Source: CAZXWK01 sp964644675 (GTDB lineage Bacteria > Actinomycetota > Coriobacteriia > Anaerosomatales > JAAXUF01). From it: a stretch of DNA of 53,322 nt. Made by a program: the position numbers and the translations under genes. Position 1 is the first letter of the stretch; the number at the start of each line of letters is the position of its first letter. Shown one piece after another: positions 31,978 through 40,151 of this stretch. Location: positions 1 through 53,322 of the forward strand of contig CAZXWK010000012.1 of NCBI GenBank assembly GCA_964644675.1, in the 5' to 3' direction. The notes under the pieces were generated by a model, which saw only the letters and a list, made by a program, of their open reading frames with translations, did no database searches and had not been told where the DNA came from.

Positions 31978-32796
31978 CTACTTCACCGGCTTCAGGTCGG
32001 GATTGAAGTTCTCCTTGGGCACCTCGCCGTGGCAGCGGATGCAGTACGCGTCGTCGTGGCACGCCTCGCAGCCCCGGTGCTTCTTGACCGCGTCGCCGTG
32101 GACCGCACGCCAGTCAGCGGTGTGCGAGGCGGGCCGGCGCTTGTGGCAGTCGGCGCACCACTTGTCGGTCCAGCGGTGGCAGCTGTTGCACTCGGGCTGC
32201 GAGCCCTTCTCGCCGTGCACGACGAGCCAATCGGGCGCCTTGTGGGTCGCGGGCGCGGCCTTCTCGGTGTGGCACGCCGTGCAGGTGTTCTTGGCCGTGT
32301 CGCCGTTGTGGCACTTCATGCACGTCGCCATGCGCGGCGTGTGCTTGCCCTCCGGGCTCTTCTCGTGGACCAGGTAGTTGTGGCACTCGACGCACCTCAT
32401 CTTGAGGATGGTCACGTGTGCGCGGTGCGGTATCTGCAGGTCGCCCTTGGGCGAGACCGTGCGCAGGTCGTTGTGGCACTTGAGACACGCGGCGTTCTGC
32501 GGCGTCGGGAAGACGTTGGGGACCCGGCCGCGCGCCACGAGCGACAGGTAGAACTCGCCCACCATGCGCGTGCGGTAGACGGCTTGCGTGACCACGCCCG
32601 GAGGCACGTGGCAGTCGGCGCAGCTCACCTCGACGTGCGACGACGTCGACCACGGCTTGTACTGCTCCTGCAGTCCGGGATAGCGCCCGAAGAACCCGGG
32701 GCGGGAGGCGAGCCATCCGGGCAGCAGGATGAGCAGGACGACCCCCGCCGCGACAAGGCCGCCGACGAGCCAGCGCTTCCGCCGAGGCGCGTCCAC
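31978..32796 (-). CDS. Membrane-anchored nonahaem cytochrome c (paralogue 2)
   Basis: GTG at 32796 overlaps the upstream TAG by one base, with GGAGTG six bases before; GTG at 32805 lies inside that ribosome site and is rejected. The 272-residue protein has an N-terminal anchor (about 9-29), then nine CXXCH motifs at residues 59, 104, 135, 159, 172, 203, 214, 243 and 252. It aligns end to end with the product of 32796-33566 (SHVEVSCADCH / THSRISCAACH; GDLQIPHRAH / GDLLIPHRAH; ADCHKRRPASH / AECHAKRPASH), so the two arose by tandem duplication. Here all nine haem sites are canonical. Extracytoplasmic, NapC/NirT-like anchor region. Confidence 0.93.
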   Translation of the reverse strand: MDAPRRKRWLVGGLVAAGVVLLILLPGWLASRPGFFGRYPGLQEQYKPWSTSSHVEVSCADCHVPPGVVTQAVYRTRMVGEFYLSLVARGRVPNVFPTPQNAACLKCHNDLRTVSPKGDLQIPHRAHVTILKMRCVECHNYLVHEKSPEGKHTPRMATCMKCHNGDTAKNTCTACHTEKAAPATHKAPDWLVVHGEKGSQPECNSCHRWTDKWCADCHKRRPASHTADWRAVHGDAVKKHRGCEACHDDAYCIRCHGEVPKENFNPDLKPVK

Positions 32797-33566
32797 TAGT
32801 GACACTCCTTGCAGAACTTCTGCTCGTGGCAGACCAGGCAGCCGTCACCGCGCAGCTTGGCGCTGGGACCGTGCGCGGTCTTCCAGTTCCCCACGTGCGA
32901 CGCGGGCCGCTTCGCGTGACACTCCGCGCAGTACTGAGGAGTCCAGTCGTGGCAGGTCCCGCACTCCTCGGACTCCGCCTTGGAGCCGTGGATCTGGAGC
33001 CAGTCGGCGCTCTTGTGGCTCTCGGGCACCTGCTTCTTGGTGTGGCAGTCCGAGCACTCGTTGCTCGCCTTGTCTCCGTCGTGGCACTGCGCGAGGCAGC
33101 CCTCCATCTCGGGACGGTTGAAGCCGCGGCTGTTCAGCGAGTGCACCAGGTTCTTGTGGCACTGCACGCACTCGATCTTGAGCACCTCGACGTGCGCGCG
33201 ATGCGGGATGAGCAGATCGCCGCTCGGCGCCACGCTCCGGTAGCTGGTGTGGCACTTCTGGCAGGCCGCGCGGTCGGGCGGCTTGAGCAGGTTCTCTGCG
33301 TCAGGCCCCCCGAACAGCTGCGAGTAGAACGCCGGGATCGCCCTCGCCGAGAAGCTCAGGTAGCCCTTCACGCCCGGGTCGACGTGGCACGCGGCGCACG
33401 AGATGCGCGAGTGCGTCGAGGTCGCCCAGTGGTTCATCCGCTCGCCGAGCGCCGGATAGCGCTTGTAGTAGCCCGGCTGCAGCATCGAGACGACGGGGAG
33501 CACGAGCGCCACGACCACGGCGAGCACCGCGGCGACGATGAGCCACTTGACCCAGCCTCGACGCAC
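32796..33566 (-). CDS. Membrane-anchored nonahaem cytochrome c (paralogue 1, one CX3CH)
   Basis: GTG at 33566 follows the upstream TAG without a gap; AAGGAG lies nine bases before. The 256 residues include an N-terminal anchor (about 6-28) and haem motifs at residues 57, 102, 133, 171, 202, 213, 243 and 252 (CXXCH) plus CLAQCH at 157-162, a CX3CH where its paralogue has CMKCH. The chain ends exactly on the His of the last motif (CKECH, 252-256), leaving no C-terminal tail; a downstream paralogue has 16 residues there. Electron-transfer role outside the membrane is inferred from the anchor and haem density. Confidence 0.93.
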   Translation of the reverse strand: MRRGWVKWLIVAAVLAVVVALVLPVVSMLQPGYYKRYPALGERMNHWATSTHSRISCAACHVDPGVKGYLSFSARAIPAFYSQLFGGPDAENLLKPPDRAACQKCHTSYRSVAPSGDLLIPHRAHVEVLKIECVQCHKNLVHSLNSRGFNRPEMEGCLAQCHDGDKASNECSDCHTKKQVPESHKSADWLQIHGSKAESEECGTCHDWTPQYCAECHAKRPASHVGNWKTAHGPSAKLRGDGCLVCHEQKFCKECH

Positions 33567-34583
33567 CTACTCCATCTCCTTGAATTGCTCGTGACAGTCC
33601 TCGCAGAACTCGACCTTGTGGCATGCGACACAGCGCGGGTCGTCCACAGCCTTGGCCTGCTTGCTGTGCCGGCCGATCCAGGTCGCGGTTGACCCGTGGA
33701 ACGCCGGCCGCTGCAGGTGGCACTCGTCGCACTCGCCACTGGACTGGTGGCAGAGCATGCAGCGGTCCTTGCCCTTGAGCGCCTCGGCGCCGTGGTAGCG
33801 GCTGGTCCAGTCCGGCTTGACGTGCAGCTCCTCGATCGACTTCATCGAGACCTCGATGCGCTGGCCGGGGATGTCGGGCCGCTTGCCGGTGGTGTGGCAC
33901 TCCTGGCACTGTTCGACCTTGTGACACTGCTCGAGGCACGCGTTCTCGCCGGTCTGCTTCACGATCTCGGGGTGCTCGGTGCGCCACTGCTCCCCGTTCT
34001 CGTGGAGGATGTGGTGGCACTCGAAGCAGTCGCGGGTCTTCTTGGTCCCGACGTGGCAGCCGTAGGCGACGCACACGCCCGAGAACGGCATCTTCTTGTG
34101 CTTCTCCATGTACGTCTCGAAGTGCGCGGTCCACTTGTGGCACTGCACGCAGTCCCGCTTCTCGTCGGCGACGCGCTGGTGCGCGGGGTGCGGGATCATG
34201 GCCGTCCGCGTCGAGTCGGAACTCCAGTCGTCCTCGTGGCACTGCAGGCACGCTTCGCGCTTGGGCGGAGCGAACGTGAAGTAGCGGGGCTTGGGGTCCT
34301 TCCGGAACAGCCCGGTGTAGTAGTCGGCGATGAGCGCCATGCCGTTCTGCACCGGCTGCGTCTCGTGACACGTGCGGCAGCTGATGCCCTCGTGCGCGGA
34401 GCCCTCGAGGTTGACGAACCGCCGCTCGAGCAGGTGGTAGCGGCCGAAGAACCTCGGCGTCGAGGTGGCGATCAGCGGGACCGCCACGCCGATGACGACG
34501 ACCAGCACGACTACCACGGCTACCAGGCCGATGATCAGGTTGCGGCGCTTCTTGGGGTCGGCTACCGCTTCGCGGTCGGTCAC
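33567..34583 (-). CDS. Membrane-anchored multihaem cytochrome c (9 CXXCH + CX4CH + CX3CH)
   Basis: GTG at 34583 starts 7 bases after the NrfD stop; a frame open further upstream is ignored because it runs into nrfD. The 338 residues have a membrane anchor (about 15-39), then CXXCH at 69, 112, 145, 186, 226, 275, 285, 318 and 327, plus CVAYGCH (171-177) and CLEQCH (216-221). The expanded motifs sit in register with canonical neighbours and are followed by normal sequence, so they are probably haem sites with wider Cys spacing, giving up to eleven haems. It shares HPAH/HRAH spacing with the two nonahaem proteins, so all three are likely related. Confidence 0.92.
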   Translation of the reverse strand: MTDREAVADPKKRRNLIIGLVAVVVVLVVVIGVAVPLIATSTPRFFGRYHLLERRFVNLEGSAHEGISCRTCHETQPVQNGMALIADYYTGLFRKDPKPRYFTFAPPKREACLQCHEDDWSSDSTRTAMIPHPAHQRVADEKRDCVQCHKWTAHFETYMEKHKKMPFSGVCVAYGCHVGTKKTRDCFECHHILHENGEQWRTEHPEIVKQTGENACLEQCHKVEQCQECHTTGKRPDIPGQRIEVSMKSIEELHVKPDWTSRYHGAEALKGKDRCMLCHQSSGECDECHLQRPAFHGSTATWIGRHSKQAKAVDDPRCVACHKVEFCEDCHEQFKEME

Positions 34584-34590
34584 CTGGGGG

Positions 34591-35871
34591 TCACCCGGCC
34601 TCGAGCGCCGACTCGGGCGCACTCTCCGCGGAGACCTCCGGCTCGCCGGCACTCTCGGCGACCGGCGCGTGCCCGTGGCCGTGGCCTTCCTCGGGCTCCT
34701 GCAGCGGCAGCACCTTCGCTCCGAACGTGATGATCAGCAGGCCGAGGGCGAGCAGGCCGAGGGCGATGAGGGTCTCGGTCAGGCTCGGCACGTACGGCGG
34801 GGTGTACTGGCCGAGGGGGTTGATCGCGAAGCCCATGGCCATGAGCGAGTACCGCTTGAGGAAGATCGCGACCACGTAGAGCGCCGACGCCGTGATCTGA
34901 ATCGCCGGCAGGTGCCTCGTCTTGCGCCCGGCGAGCAGGGAGAAGGCGATCACGCCGAGCACCAGGACCGGCACGAAGAACTTGGCGTACTCGCCGGTGA
35001 GGAACTGGTCGAACCGAACCGCGTGGCCCGGCTTGCGCGACGTGGGCCAGTAGATGACCAGGATCTCGACGAGCAGCAGGAACAGGTCGAGGATGATGAC
35101 CGTCGCGAGCAGCGTCGAGAGGCTCCGGAACATGCTCGCGGTGAACTGGAACACGCCGAAGTACTGCATGATGTAGGCGCAGATGAGCAGCAGCGCGATA
35201 CCCGACGCGGTCGCCGAGGTGAGGAAGATCGGCACCATGACCGCGCTGTTCCACAGCTCGCGCGACTTGTTGAGCGCGAGCACGAACGCCGTCGTCGTAT
35301 GGAGGTAGATCGCGAAGGGCAGCGCGACGAGCGTCATGCCCATCGCGACCCGCTCGCCGCCCTTCTTCGTGATGAGGATCCACAGGTCGACGAAGCAGAT
35401 GATCATGTAGATGTTGGCCGCGCTACCGGTGTAGATGAACGGTGACGTCGGGTTGGGCGTGAGCAGCATCCACACCGCGCGCCACGGGCGCTCCATGTCG
35501 GTGACGATGCCGAGAAGCGCCATCATCACGAGCACGCCGGCCTGCAGGACCGCGAGCCGCGAGAGCGGCCGGAACTGCTCGGCGCCGAAGAGGTGGACGC
35601 TCGCATAGACCACGAGACCACCCGCCGAGAGGCCCACGTAGTACATGTAGTTGGTGAACCACAGGCCCCACGGGTAGTTGTCGCGCATCGCCATGACGGC
35701 GCCGCCGTTGGTGAGCGCAGTGCCCCAGGCCATGAGGCCGAGCACGAAGAACGTGAACAGGATCCCGACCCAGAGCCAGTACTTCTTGCCGGCGGTCTTG
35801 AGCGATCCGAAGTCGAAGTCGACTCCGATGAAGCGCTTCACGCCGGGACGGGGTGCGGTGGCATCGGTCAT
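34591..35871 (-). CDS. nrfD: NrfD/PsrC-type membrane subunit
   Basis: ATG at 35871 has GGGGTGA five bases upstream; ATG at 35877, overlapping the TGA of the Fe-S gene, is an alternative. The 426-residue protein has about nine or ten membrane helices, including NYPWGLWFTNYMYYVGLSAGG split around residues 67-87 and DMERPWRAVWMLLTPNPTSP (about 128-147), which are characteristic of the NrfD/PsrC family that binds menaquinone and partners a four-cluster Fe-S protein. The C-terminal tail is Glu/His-rich and cytoplasmic. In complexes such as Psr, Nrf, Qrc or ACIII it links quinone to the periplasmic subunits; here partners are the Fe-S gene upstream and cytochromes on both sides. Confidence 0.93.
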   Translation of the reverse strand: MTDATAPRPGVKRFIGVDFDFGSLKTAGKKYWLWVGILFTFFVLGLMAWGTALTNGGAVMAMRDNYPWGLWFTNYMYYVGLSAGGLVVYASVHLFGAEQFRPLSRLAVLQAGVLVMMALLGIVTDMERPWRAVWMLLTPNPTSPFIYTGSAANIYMIICFVDLWILITKKGGERVAMGMTLVALPFAIYLHTTTAFVLALNKSRELWNSAVMVPIFLTSATASGIALLLICAYIMQYFGVFQFTASMFRSLSTLLATVIILDLFLLLVEILVIYWPTSRKPGHAVRFDQFLTGEYAKFFVPVLVLGVIAFSLLAGRKTRHLPAIQITASALYVVAIFLKRYSLMAMGFAINPLGQYTPPYVPSLTETLIALGLLALGLLIITFGAKVLPLQEPEEGHGHGHAPVAESAGEPEVSAESAPESALEAG

Positions 35872-35876
35872 CGTCA

Positions 35877-36809
35877 TCACCCCACGTACCAGATCATCGG
35901 GTCATTACCGAGCTCTTCCTTGAGCCGCCAGACGCGGCGCGTGCGCAGCAGCACGGAGACTTCGCTGTTGGGGTCGTTCAGGTCGCCGAACTTGCGCGCT
36001 CCGACCGGGCACGCCTCGGTGCACGCGGTGGTCTTGCCCTTGCGCGTCCGCTGGACGCAGAAGGTGCACTTCTCGACGACGCCCGCCTTGGCCTCGAGCG
36101 GGACCTTCGGATTGACCTCGCCCTCGGGGACCTCGGGCTCGACCCAGTTGAAGTGACGCGCGCCGTACGGGCACGTGACCATGCAGTTCCGGCACGCGAT
36201 GCACTTGTTGTAGTCGATCGTGACGATCCCGTCCGGCTCTTTCCACGTCGCCTTGACGGGGCAGCCGTACACGCACGTCGGCTTCGCGCACTGCATGCAC
36301 TGAACCGGCATGTACCACTTGTCCTTGCGGCCGCCCTCCTCGTAGTGGGACTCGGCGGTCTCGACGTCGACCTTGCCGAGCTCCATCTCGAGCACCTGGA
36401 TGTAGGTGAAGCCCGAGTCGCGGCCGATGTTGTTCTCCTTGACGCACGCGTAGACGCAGCGGCGGCAGCCGATGCACGCCTTCACGTCGATGACCATCGC
36501 CCACTTCTGGTCCCCGGGCTCGGGCGCGTAGTACACCGGCTTGTCGTAGTTGATGGGCTGGTCTTCTTCGATCGCCCACTCGAGTCCGCCGTGGCCCTCG
36601 ACGGGCTCGGCGCTGGTCGGCGTCGGCGTCGGCGTGGACTCGGCGGCTCCCGCGGTCGCCTGCGCGGTCAACATCGCGGGCACGGCTCCGGCCGCGATCA
36701 GGCCGGCGGTCGCGCCGACCCCGCCCAGGAACCTGCGTCGGGACAAGCCGCTCTGCTCGGCGGGCTCGATCGCCTCACCGGCCGGCTTCAGGTCCTTCTC
36801 ATCGCTCAT
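35877..36809 (-). CDS. Tat-exported four-cluster ferredoxin-like Fe-S subunit
   Basis: ATG at 36809 overlaps the upstream cytochrome stop by four bases (ATGA). The 310 residues start with a Tat signal (SRRRFLGGVGATAGLIAAGA, about 23-42) and a Thr/Pro linker, then four Fe-S motifs of the HybA/NrfC/DmsB type: CIGCRRCVYAC (112-122), CMQCAKPTCVYGCP, CIACRNCMVTCP and CTFC...CTEACP. All sixteen Cys are visible, so four [4Fe-4S] clusters are expected. It should dock on the outer face of the NrfD subunit and pass electrons to or from the cytochromes. Its Tat export ties it to the tatA gene elsewhere in the window. Confidence 0.95.
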   Translation of the reverse strand: MSDEKDLKPAGEAIEPAEQSGLSRRRFLGGVGATAGLIAAGAVPAMLTAQATAGAAESTPTPTPTSAEPVEGHGGLEWAIEEDQPINYDKPVYYAPEPGDQKWAMVIDVKACIGCRRCVYACVKENNIGRDSGFTYIQVLEMELGKVDVETAESHYEEGGRKDKWYMPVQCMQCAKPTCVYGCPVKATWKEPDGIVTIDYNKCIACRNCMVTCPYGARHFNWVEPEVPEGEVNPKVPLEAKAGVVEKCTFCVQRTRKGKTTACTEACPVGARKFGDLNDPNSEVSVLLRTRRVWRLKEELGNDPMIWYVG

Positions 36810-37528
36810 CGGTTGGCCTTTCCGAAGACAAGGAGTCCGGTAAGCCCGAGCACCACGACGAAGCCGAGAGAGGCGAAGATCGTGAGCCACGCGGGCGTGT
36901 AGACGGGAGGCTGGGGCGGCGGACCCGGGAACGCCTTGAAGGGCAGGCGCGTCGCCGAGACCGCCCGGACCTCCATGCCGGTGCCCTGGAAGGGCTCCAG
37001 GCCGGCAACGTAGATCCACGACGGCGAGTGCGGGTCGTGACAGCCGGCCGAGGTGCACTGCGGGGCGCGCTTTCCGTGCACGCCCTGCTTCCACTGCTGG
37101 TACTTCTCGAAGTGGCAGCGCTGGCACACCTGCGAGGTGTCGCCCGAGACGTCGACCAGGGAGCCGTTCGCCGCGATCAGGAGCCCGGGGTTCTTGTCGG
37201 GGCTCTGGTGGCACGCGAGGCATGCCTTGTCGCCTTCGCCGAGGATGTCGTGCACCTCGAGCGTGATCTCGTGCTTCTGGAAGCCGTTGGGGAGCGGCTT
37301 CGTCGGCTTCCCGTCAGCACCGAGCGTCACCGGGTGGCACTGCGTGCACGGGTAGAACGCGAGTTCGCCCGTGGACGCCTTGCCCGCGTACGCGGGGGCG
37401 GAGAGAAGAAGCTGAAGGAGCAGAAGCACAGAGAGCGCCGCGGCAAGTACTGCCACGGCTGCTGTGATACGGATCGGCTGCCGGAAGCCGGTAGCCCTGT
37501 ACGCGTGTGTCGCTTCCAGTGAGCTCAC
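36806..37528 (-). CDS. Membrane cytochrome c with three CXXCH and one CX4CH
   Basis: GTG at 37528 follows GAGGTG at tight spacing; first gene of the operon. The 240 residues have a signal/anchor (about 20-48), CTQCH (61-65), CLACH (103-107), CQRCH (135-139) and CTSAGCH (158-164, CX4CH), and a C-terminal membrane helix (about 213-236) that keeps it at the membrane. The layout resembles the cytochrome subunits of Qrc/ACIII-type NrfD complexes: a small multihaem protein before the Fe-S and NrfD genes. It probably connects the Fe-S subunit to the larger cytochromes. The expanded fourth site is discussed separately. Confidence 0.9.
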   Translation of the reverse strand: MSSLEATHAYRATGFRQPIRITAAVAVLAAALSVLLLLQLLLSAPAYAGKASTGELAFYPCTQCHPVTLGADGKPTKPLPNGFQKHEITLEVHDILGEGDKACLACHQSPDKNPGLLIAANGSLVDVSGDTSQVCQRCHFEKYQQWKQGVHGKRAPQCTSAGCHDPHSPSWIYVAGLEPFQGTGMEVRAVSATRLPFKAFPGPPPQPPVYTPAWLTIFASLGFVVVLGLTGLLVFGKANR

Positions 37529-37587
37529 ACCACCTCGTGCCGGGGCCGCAGTAGACGCGCCAACAATATCAGCCGCCCTGACCTCGA

Positions 37588-37636
37588 CGATTCACCGTTG
37601 ATTCGCGTCATGTTAAGGATTCGTGAGCTGCGAATC
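37588..37636. promoter_or_regulatory. GATTC repeat array between cytochrome operon and response regulator
   Basis: GATTC occurs at 37589, 37600 and 37618, and inverted as GAATC at 37632 (GATTCG-N7-CGAATC at 37618-37636). The first two are 11 bases apart, the spacing of direct half-sites for OmpR/PhoB-type regulators. The 166-base region separates the divergent cytochrome operon (start 37528) and response regulator (start 37695), so both could be controlled from here. A minus-strand -10-like TATTGT lies at 37565-37570. Confidence 0.45.
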
Positions 37637-37694
37637 GCGCGTCGTGGGCTATTCTCATAGGTATATGCGCCAAAGGCCGTCGAGGGAGCGCGGT

Positions 37695-38378
37695 GTGACC
37701 AAGAGAATCCTGGTCGTGGACGACGAGGAATCCATCCTCAAGGTGGTCGACTACGCGCTGTCCGAGGCAGGCTACGAGGTCCACACCGCCCACGACGGAC
37801 CGGGCGCCGAGTTCATGTTCGGCGAGGTGAATCCCGACCTCGTCATCCTCGACGTGATGCTCCCGGGCAAATCGGGACTCGACGTCGCACGCGACCTGCG
37901 CACGCACTCCAACGTCCCCATCGTCATGCTCTCCGCGCGCGGCGACGAGGTCGACCGGATCCTGGGCCTCGAGTTCGGCGCCGACGACTACGTCACCAAG
38001 CCGTTCTCCCCGCGCGAGCTCGTGAGCCGCGTCAAGGCGATCCTCCGCCGCGTCGAGAACGTGCCCGCCGAGAAGGCCTGCATCGAGATCGGCGACCTGA
38101 CGATCGACACGCTCGCTCGGCAGGTGAAGATGTCGGGCCAGCCGCTGCACCTCACGAGCTCCGAATTCGGGATCCTGTTGCTGCTCGCCCGCCACCCCGG
38201 CACCGCCTACTCCCGCTCGGACATACTGTCGGCACTCTGGGACGAGTCGCCCGCAGGCGACGAGCGCGCGGTCGACGTCCACATCCACAACATCCGCGAG
38301 AAGATCGAAGAGGACCCCAAGAGTCCCACCTACATCCTCACGGTCCGCGGGTTCGGCTACCGGCTCAGGGAGTCGTAG
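37695..38378 (+). CDS. OmpR/PhoP-family response regulator
   Basis: GTG at 37695, six bases after GAGGGAG; ATG at 37665 in the same frame is less supported. The 227-residue protein has a receiver domain with acidic pair VVDDEE (about 7-12), phospho-acceptor Asp in LVILDVMLPGKSG (about 51), Thr/Ser in VMLSARG and Lys in YVTKPF, and a C-terminal winged helix (LTSSEFGILLLLARHPG, RAVDVHIHNIREKIEE, VRGFGYRL). The sensor gene follows six bases after, forming a two-component operon. Position divergent from the cytochrome operon suggests it may regulate that operon; the signal is unknown. Confidence 0.95.
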   Translation: MTKRILVVDDEESILKVVDYALSEAGYEVHTAHDGPGAEFMFGEVNPDLVILDVMLPGKSGLDVARDLRTHSNVPIVMLSARGDEVDRILGLEFGADDYVTKPFSPRELVSRVKAILRRVENVPAEKACIEIGDLTIDTLARQVKMSGQPLHLTSSEFGILLLLARHPGTAYSRSDILSALWDESPAGDERAVDVHIHNIREKIEEDPKSPTYILTVRGFGYRLRES

Positions 38379-38384
38379 GCCCGC

Positions 38385-40151
38385 ATGGCGGAGCGGCGCA
38401 GAGGCTCCATTCGTCTCTGGCAGACCGAGATGTTCATCGCGGTCATCGTCGTGGCGATGCTCATCCTGCTCGGCTCGCTTTCCTCAGGCGTCCGAGACAC
38501 CCTCGCCCAGCTCGCCGAGACGAGCGAGCTGCGCAACGCCTCGGCCCTGGCGCAGCGCCTCGAGCGCGAGTTCCCTCTGGGGGTGAGCGGGCTCGCGAGC
38601 GTGAAGGAGACGGTCGCCGAGTACCGCGACATCTACGGCGGCGGAATCTGGGTCTACGACGCCGACGGCAACCTGCTGGACTCCGCGTACGACACCGCCC
38701 CCACCGACGCCGTGCTCGAGTCGGCCCGGCTCGGCGCGCTCGACGAACGGACTTCGTACGCGGCGAGCGACCTGCGAGCCAACGGGTGGGTGACCGCGGG
38801 GAAGTCGCTGCGGGCCGCCGACGGGACGCTCGAGGGCGTCGTCGTGACGGCGAGCGCGGTCGACCAGGCGGTCGCGATCCTCAACTCGGTCCGCAACCGG
38901 CTCTGGGTCACCTTCTGGATCTCGCTCGTGGTCGCGGGGCTTCTCGGATTCGCGTTCTCGACACTCATCAGCCGGCGCATCACCGCCCTCTCGGGTGCGG
39001 CGGCGGCCATCGCGGGCGGCGACTTCGACCAGCGGCTCTCGGCGGGCTGGGTCCCCGACGAGGTGACCGACCTCGCCGCGTCGTACAACAGCATGGCCGA
39101 GAAGCTCGGCGAGGCTTTCAGCGCGATCGAGGAGAGCCGGCGCCAGATCGCGGCGGTCGTCGAGTCGATGGCGGAGGGCGTCCTCGCGTTCGACGCCGAC
39201 GGCGCGGTGCTGATCGCCAATCCTGAGGCGCTGCGCCTGGTCTGCACCGAGCACGAGCGCACGACGTGCAGCTCCCTCGACGACATCGGCGACGAGCCGG
39301 CCGTCATCGAGCTGGTCCGCAGGGCGCTGGCGGGCGAGAGCGGCGCCGAGACGGTGGAGCTCGGCCCGTGCTGGGTGGTGCTTCACGCGACGCCGCTGCT
39401 GGGCGAGGACGGGTCGGCCGAGGGCGCCGTCCTGCTGCTCGCCGACGTGACCGAGCAGCACCGCATCGAGGACGCGCAGCGCCGATTCGTCGCCGACGCG
39501 AGCCACGAGATGCGCACGCCGATCGCCGCGCTCAAGGGAATGCTCGAGCTCCTCGCCGACGGCGCCAAGGAGGTGCCCGAGGTCCGCGACGAGTTCATCG
39601 ACACGATGCAGGCCGAGGCCGACCGCCTGAGCCGCCTGGTGATCGACCTGCTCACGCTCGCGCAGCTCGACGCGGGCAGCCTGCGCCTGAAGCTCGCGCC
39701 CGCGCACGCCGCGGACCTGCTCGGCGACGTCGCGAGGATCATGGCGACCCTCGCCGAGAAGCAGGGCGTGGAGCTCTCGGTCGAGGTTGAGGGCGAGGAC
39801 CTGCGACTGCTGGGAGACCGCGACCGCGTCGTGCAGGTGCTCGTGAGCTTCACCGACAACGCGCTCAAGCACTCCGAGCCCGGCTCGCGCATCCACTTGC
39901 GCGCGCGGCCGGAGGGCGCCGACGGGGTGCGGCTCGAGGTCGCCGACGAGGGCAGCGGCATCGGGGCCGAGGAGCTCGCCCGCGTCTTCGAGCGCTTCTA
40001 CCGCGCTGACCAGGCGCGAGCCGGCGGTGGCGGGACGGGGCTCGGCCTCGCGATCGCGAAGGAGATCGTCGAGGCCCACGGCTCGGCGATCGACGTCGAG
40101 TCCCAGCCGGGCGTCGGCACGACGTTCGGGTTCACGCTCCCGCTCGCCTGA
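38385..40151 (+). CDS. PhoR-like sensor histidine kinase
   Basis: A 588-residue membrane kinase: first membrane helix about 15-35, an extracytoplasmic sensing domain (about 40-165), second helix about 175-195, HAMP (about 197-250), a PAS-like region (about 258-360), HisKA with DASHEMRTPIAALKG (His about 373), and a HATPase domain with FTDNALKHS (N-box), ADEGSGIG (G1) and GTGLGLAIAKEIVEAHG (G2). All catalytic motifs are intact. It starts at ATG 38385, six bases after the response regulator. PAS plus HAMP architecture is like PhoR/ResE. Stimulus not determinable; redox or phosphate are both seen in such kinases. Confidence 0.95.
   Translation: MAERRRGSIRLWQTEMFIAVIVVAMLILLGSLSSGVRDTLAQLAETSELRNASALAQRLEREFPLGVSGLASVKETVAEYRDIYGGGIWVYDADGNLLDSAYDTAPTDAVLESARLGALDERTSYAASDLRANGWVTAGKSLRAADGTLEGVVVTASAVDQAVAILNSVRNRLWVTFWISLVVAGLLGFAFSTLISRRITALSGAAAAIAGGDFDQRLSAGWVPDEVTDLAASYNSMAEKLGEAFSAIEESRRQIAAVVESMAEGVLAFDADGAVLIANPEALRLVCTEHERTTCSSLDDIGDEPAVIELVRRALAGESGAETVELGPCWVVLHATPLLGEDGSAEGAVLLLADVTEQHRIEDAQRRFVADASHEMRTPIAALKGMLELLADGAKEVPEVRDEFIDTMQAEADRLSRLVIDLLTLAQLDAGSLRLKLAPAHAADLLGDVARIMATLAEKQGVELSVEVEGEDLRLLGDRDRVVQVLVSFTDNALKHSEPGSRIHLRARPEGADGVRLEVADEGSGIGAEELARVFERFYRADQARAGGGGTGLGLAIAKEIVEAHGSAIDVESQPGVGTTFGFTLPLA

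Noticed and set aside
30232..32799. An 855-codon plus-strand open frame antisense to the GH30 and cytochrome genes
   Set aside because: The opposite strand carries catalytic and haem motifs in order across three genes. The long frame follows from third-position G/C bias suppressing stops and contains only low-complexity Arg/Ala/Val sequence.
30877..37528. Annotating the cytochrome operon as nitrite reductase (Nrf) because of NrfD
   Set aside because: No NrfA-like protein with a CXXCK catalytic haem and no nitrite-reductase fold is present. NrfD family membership alone does not give the substrate.
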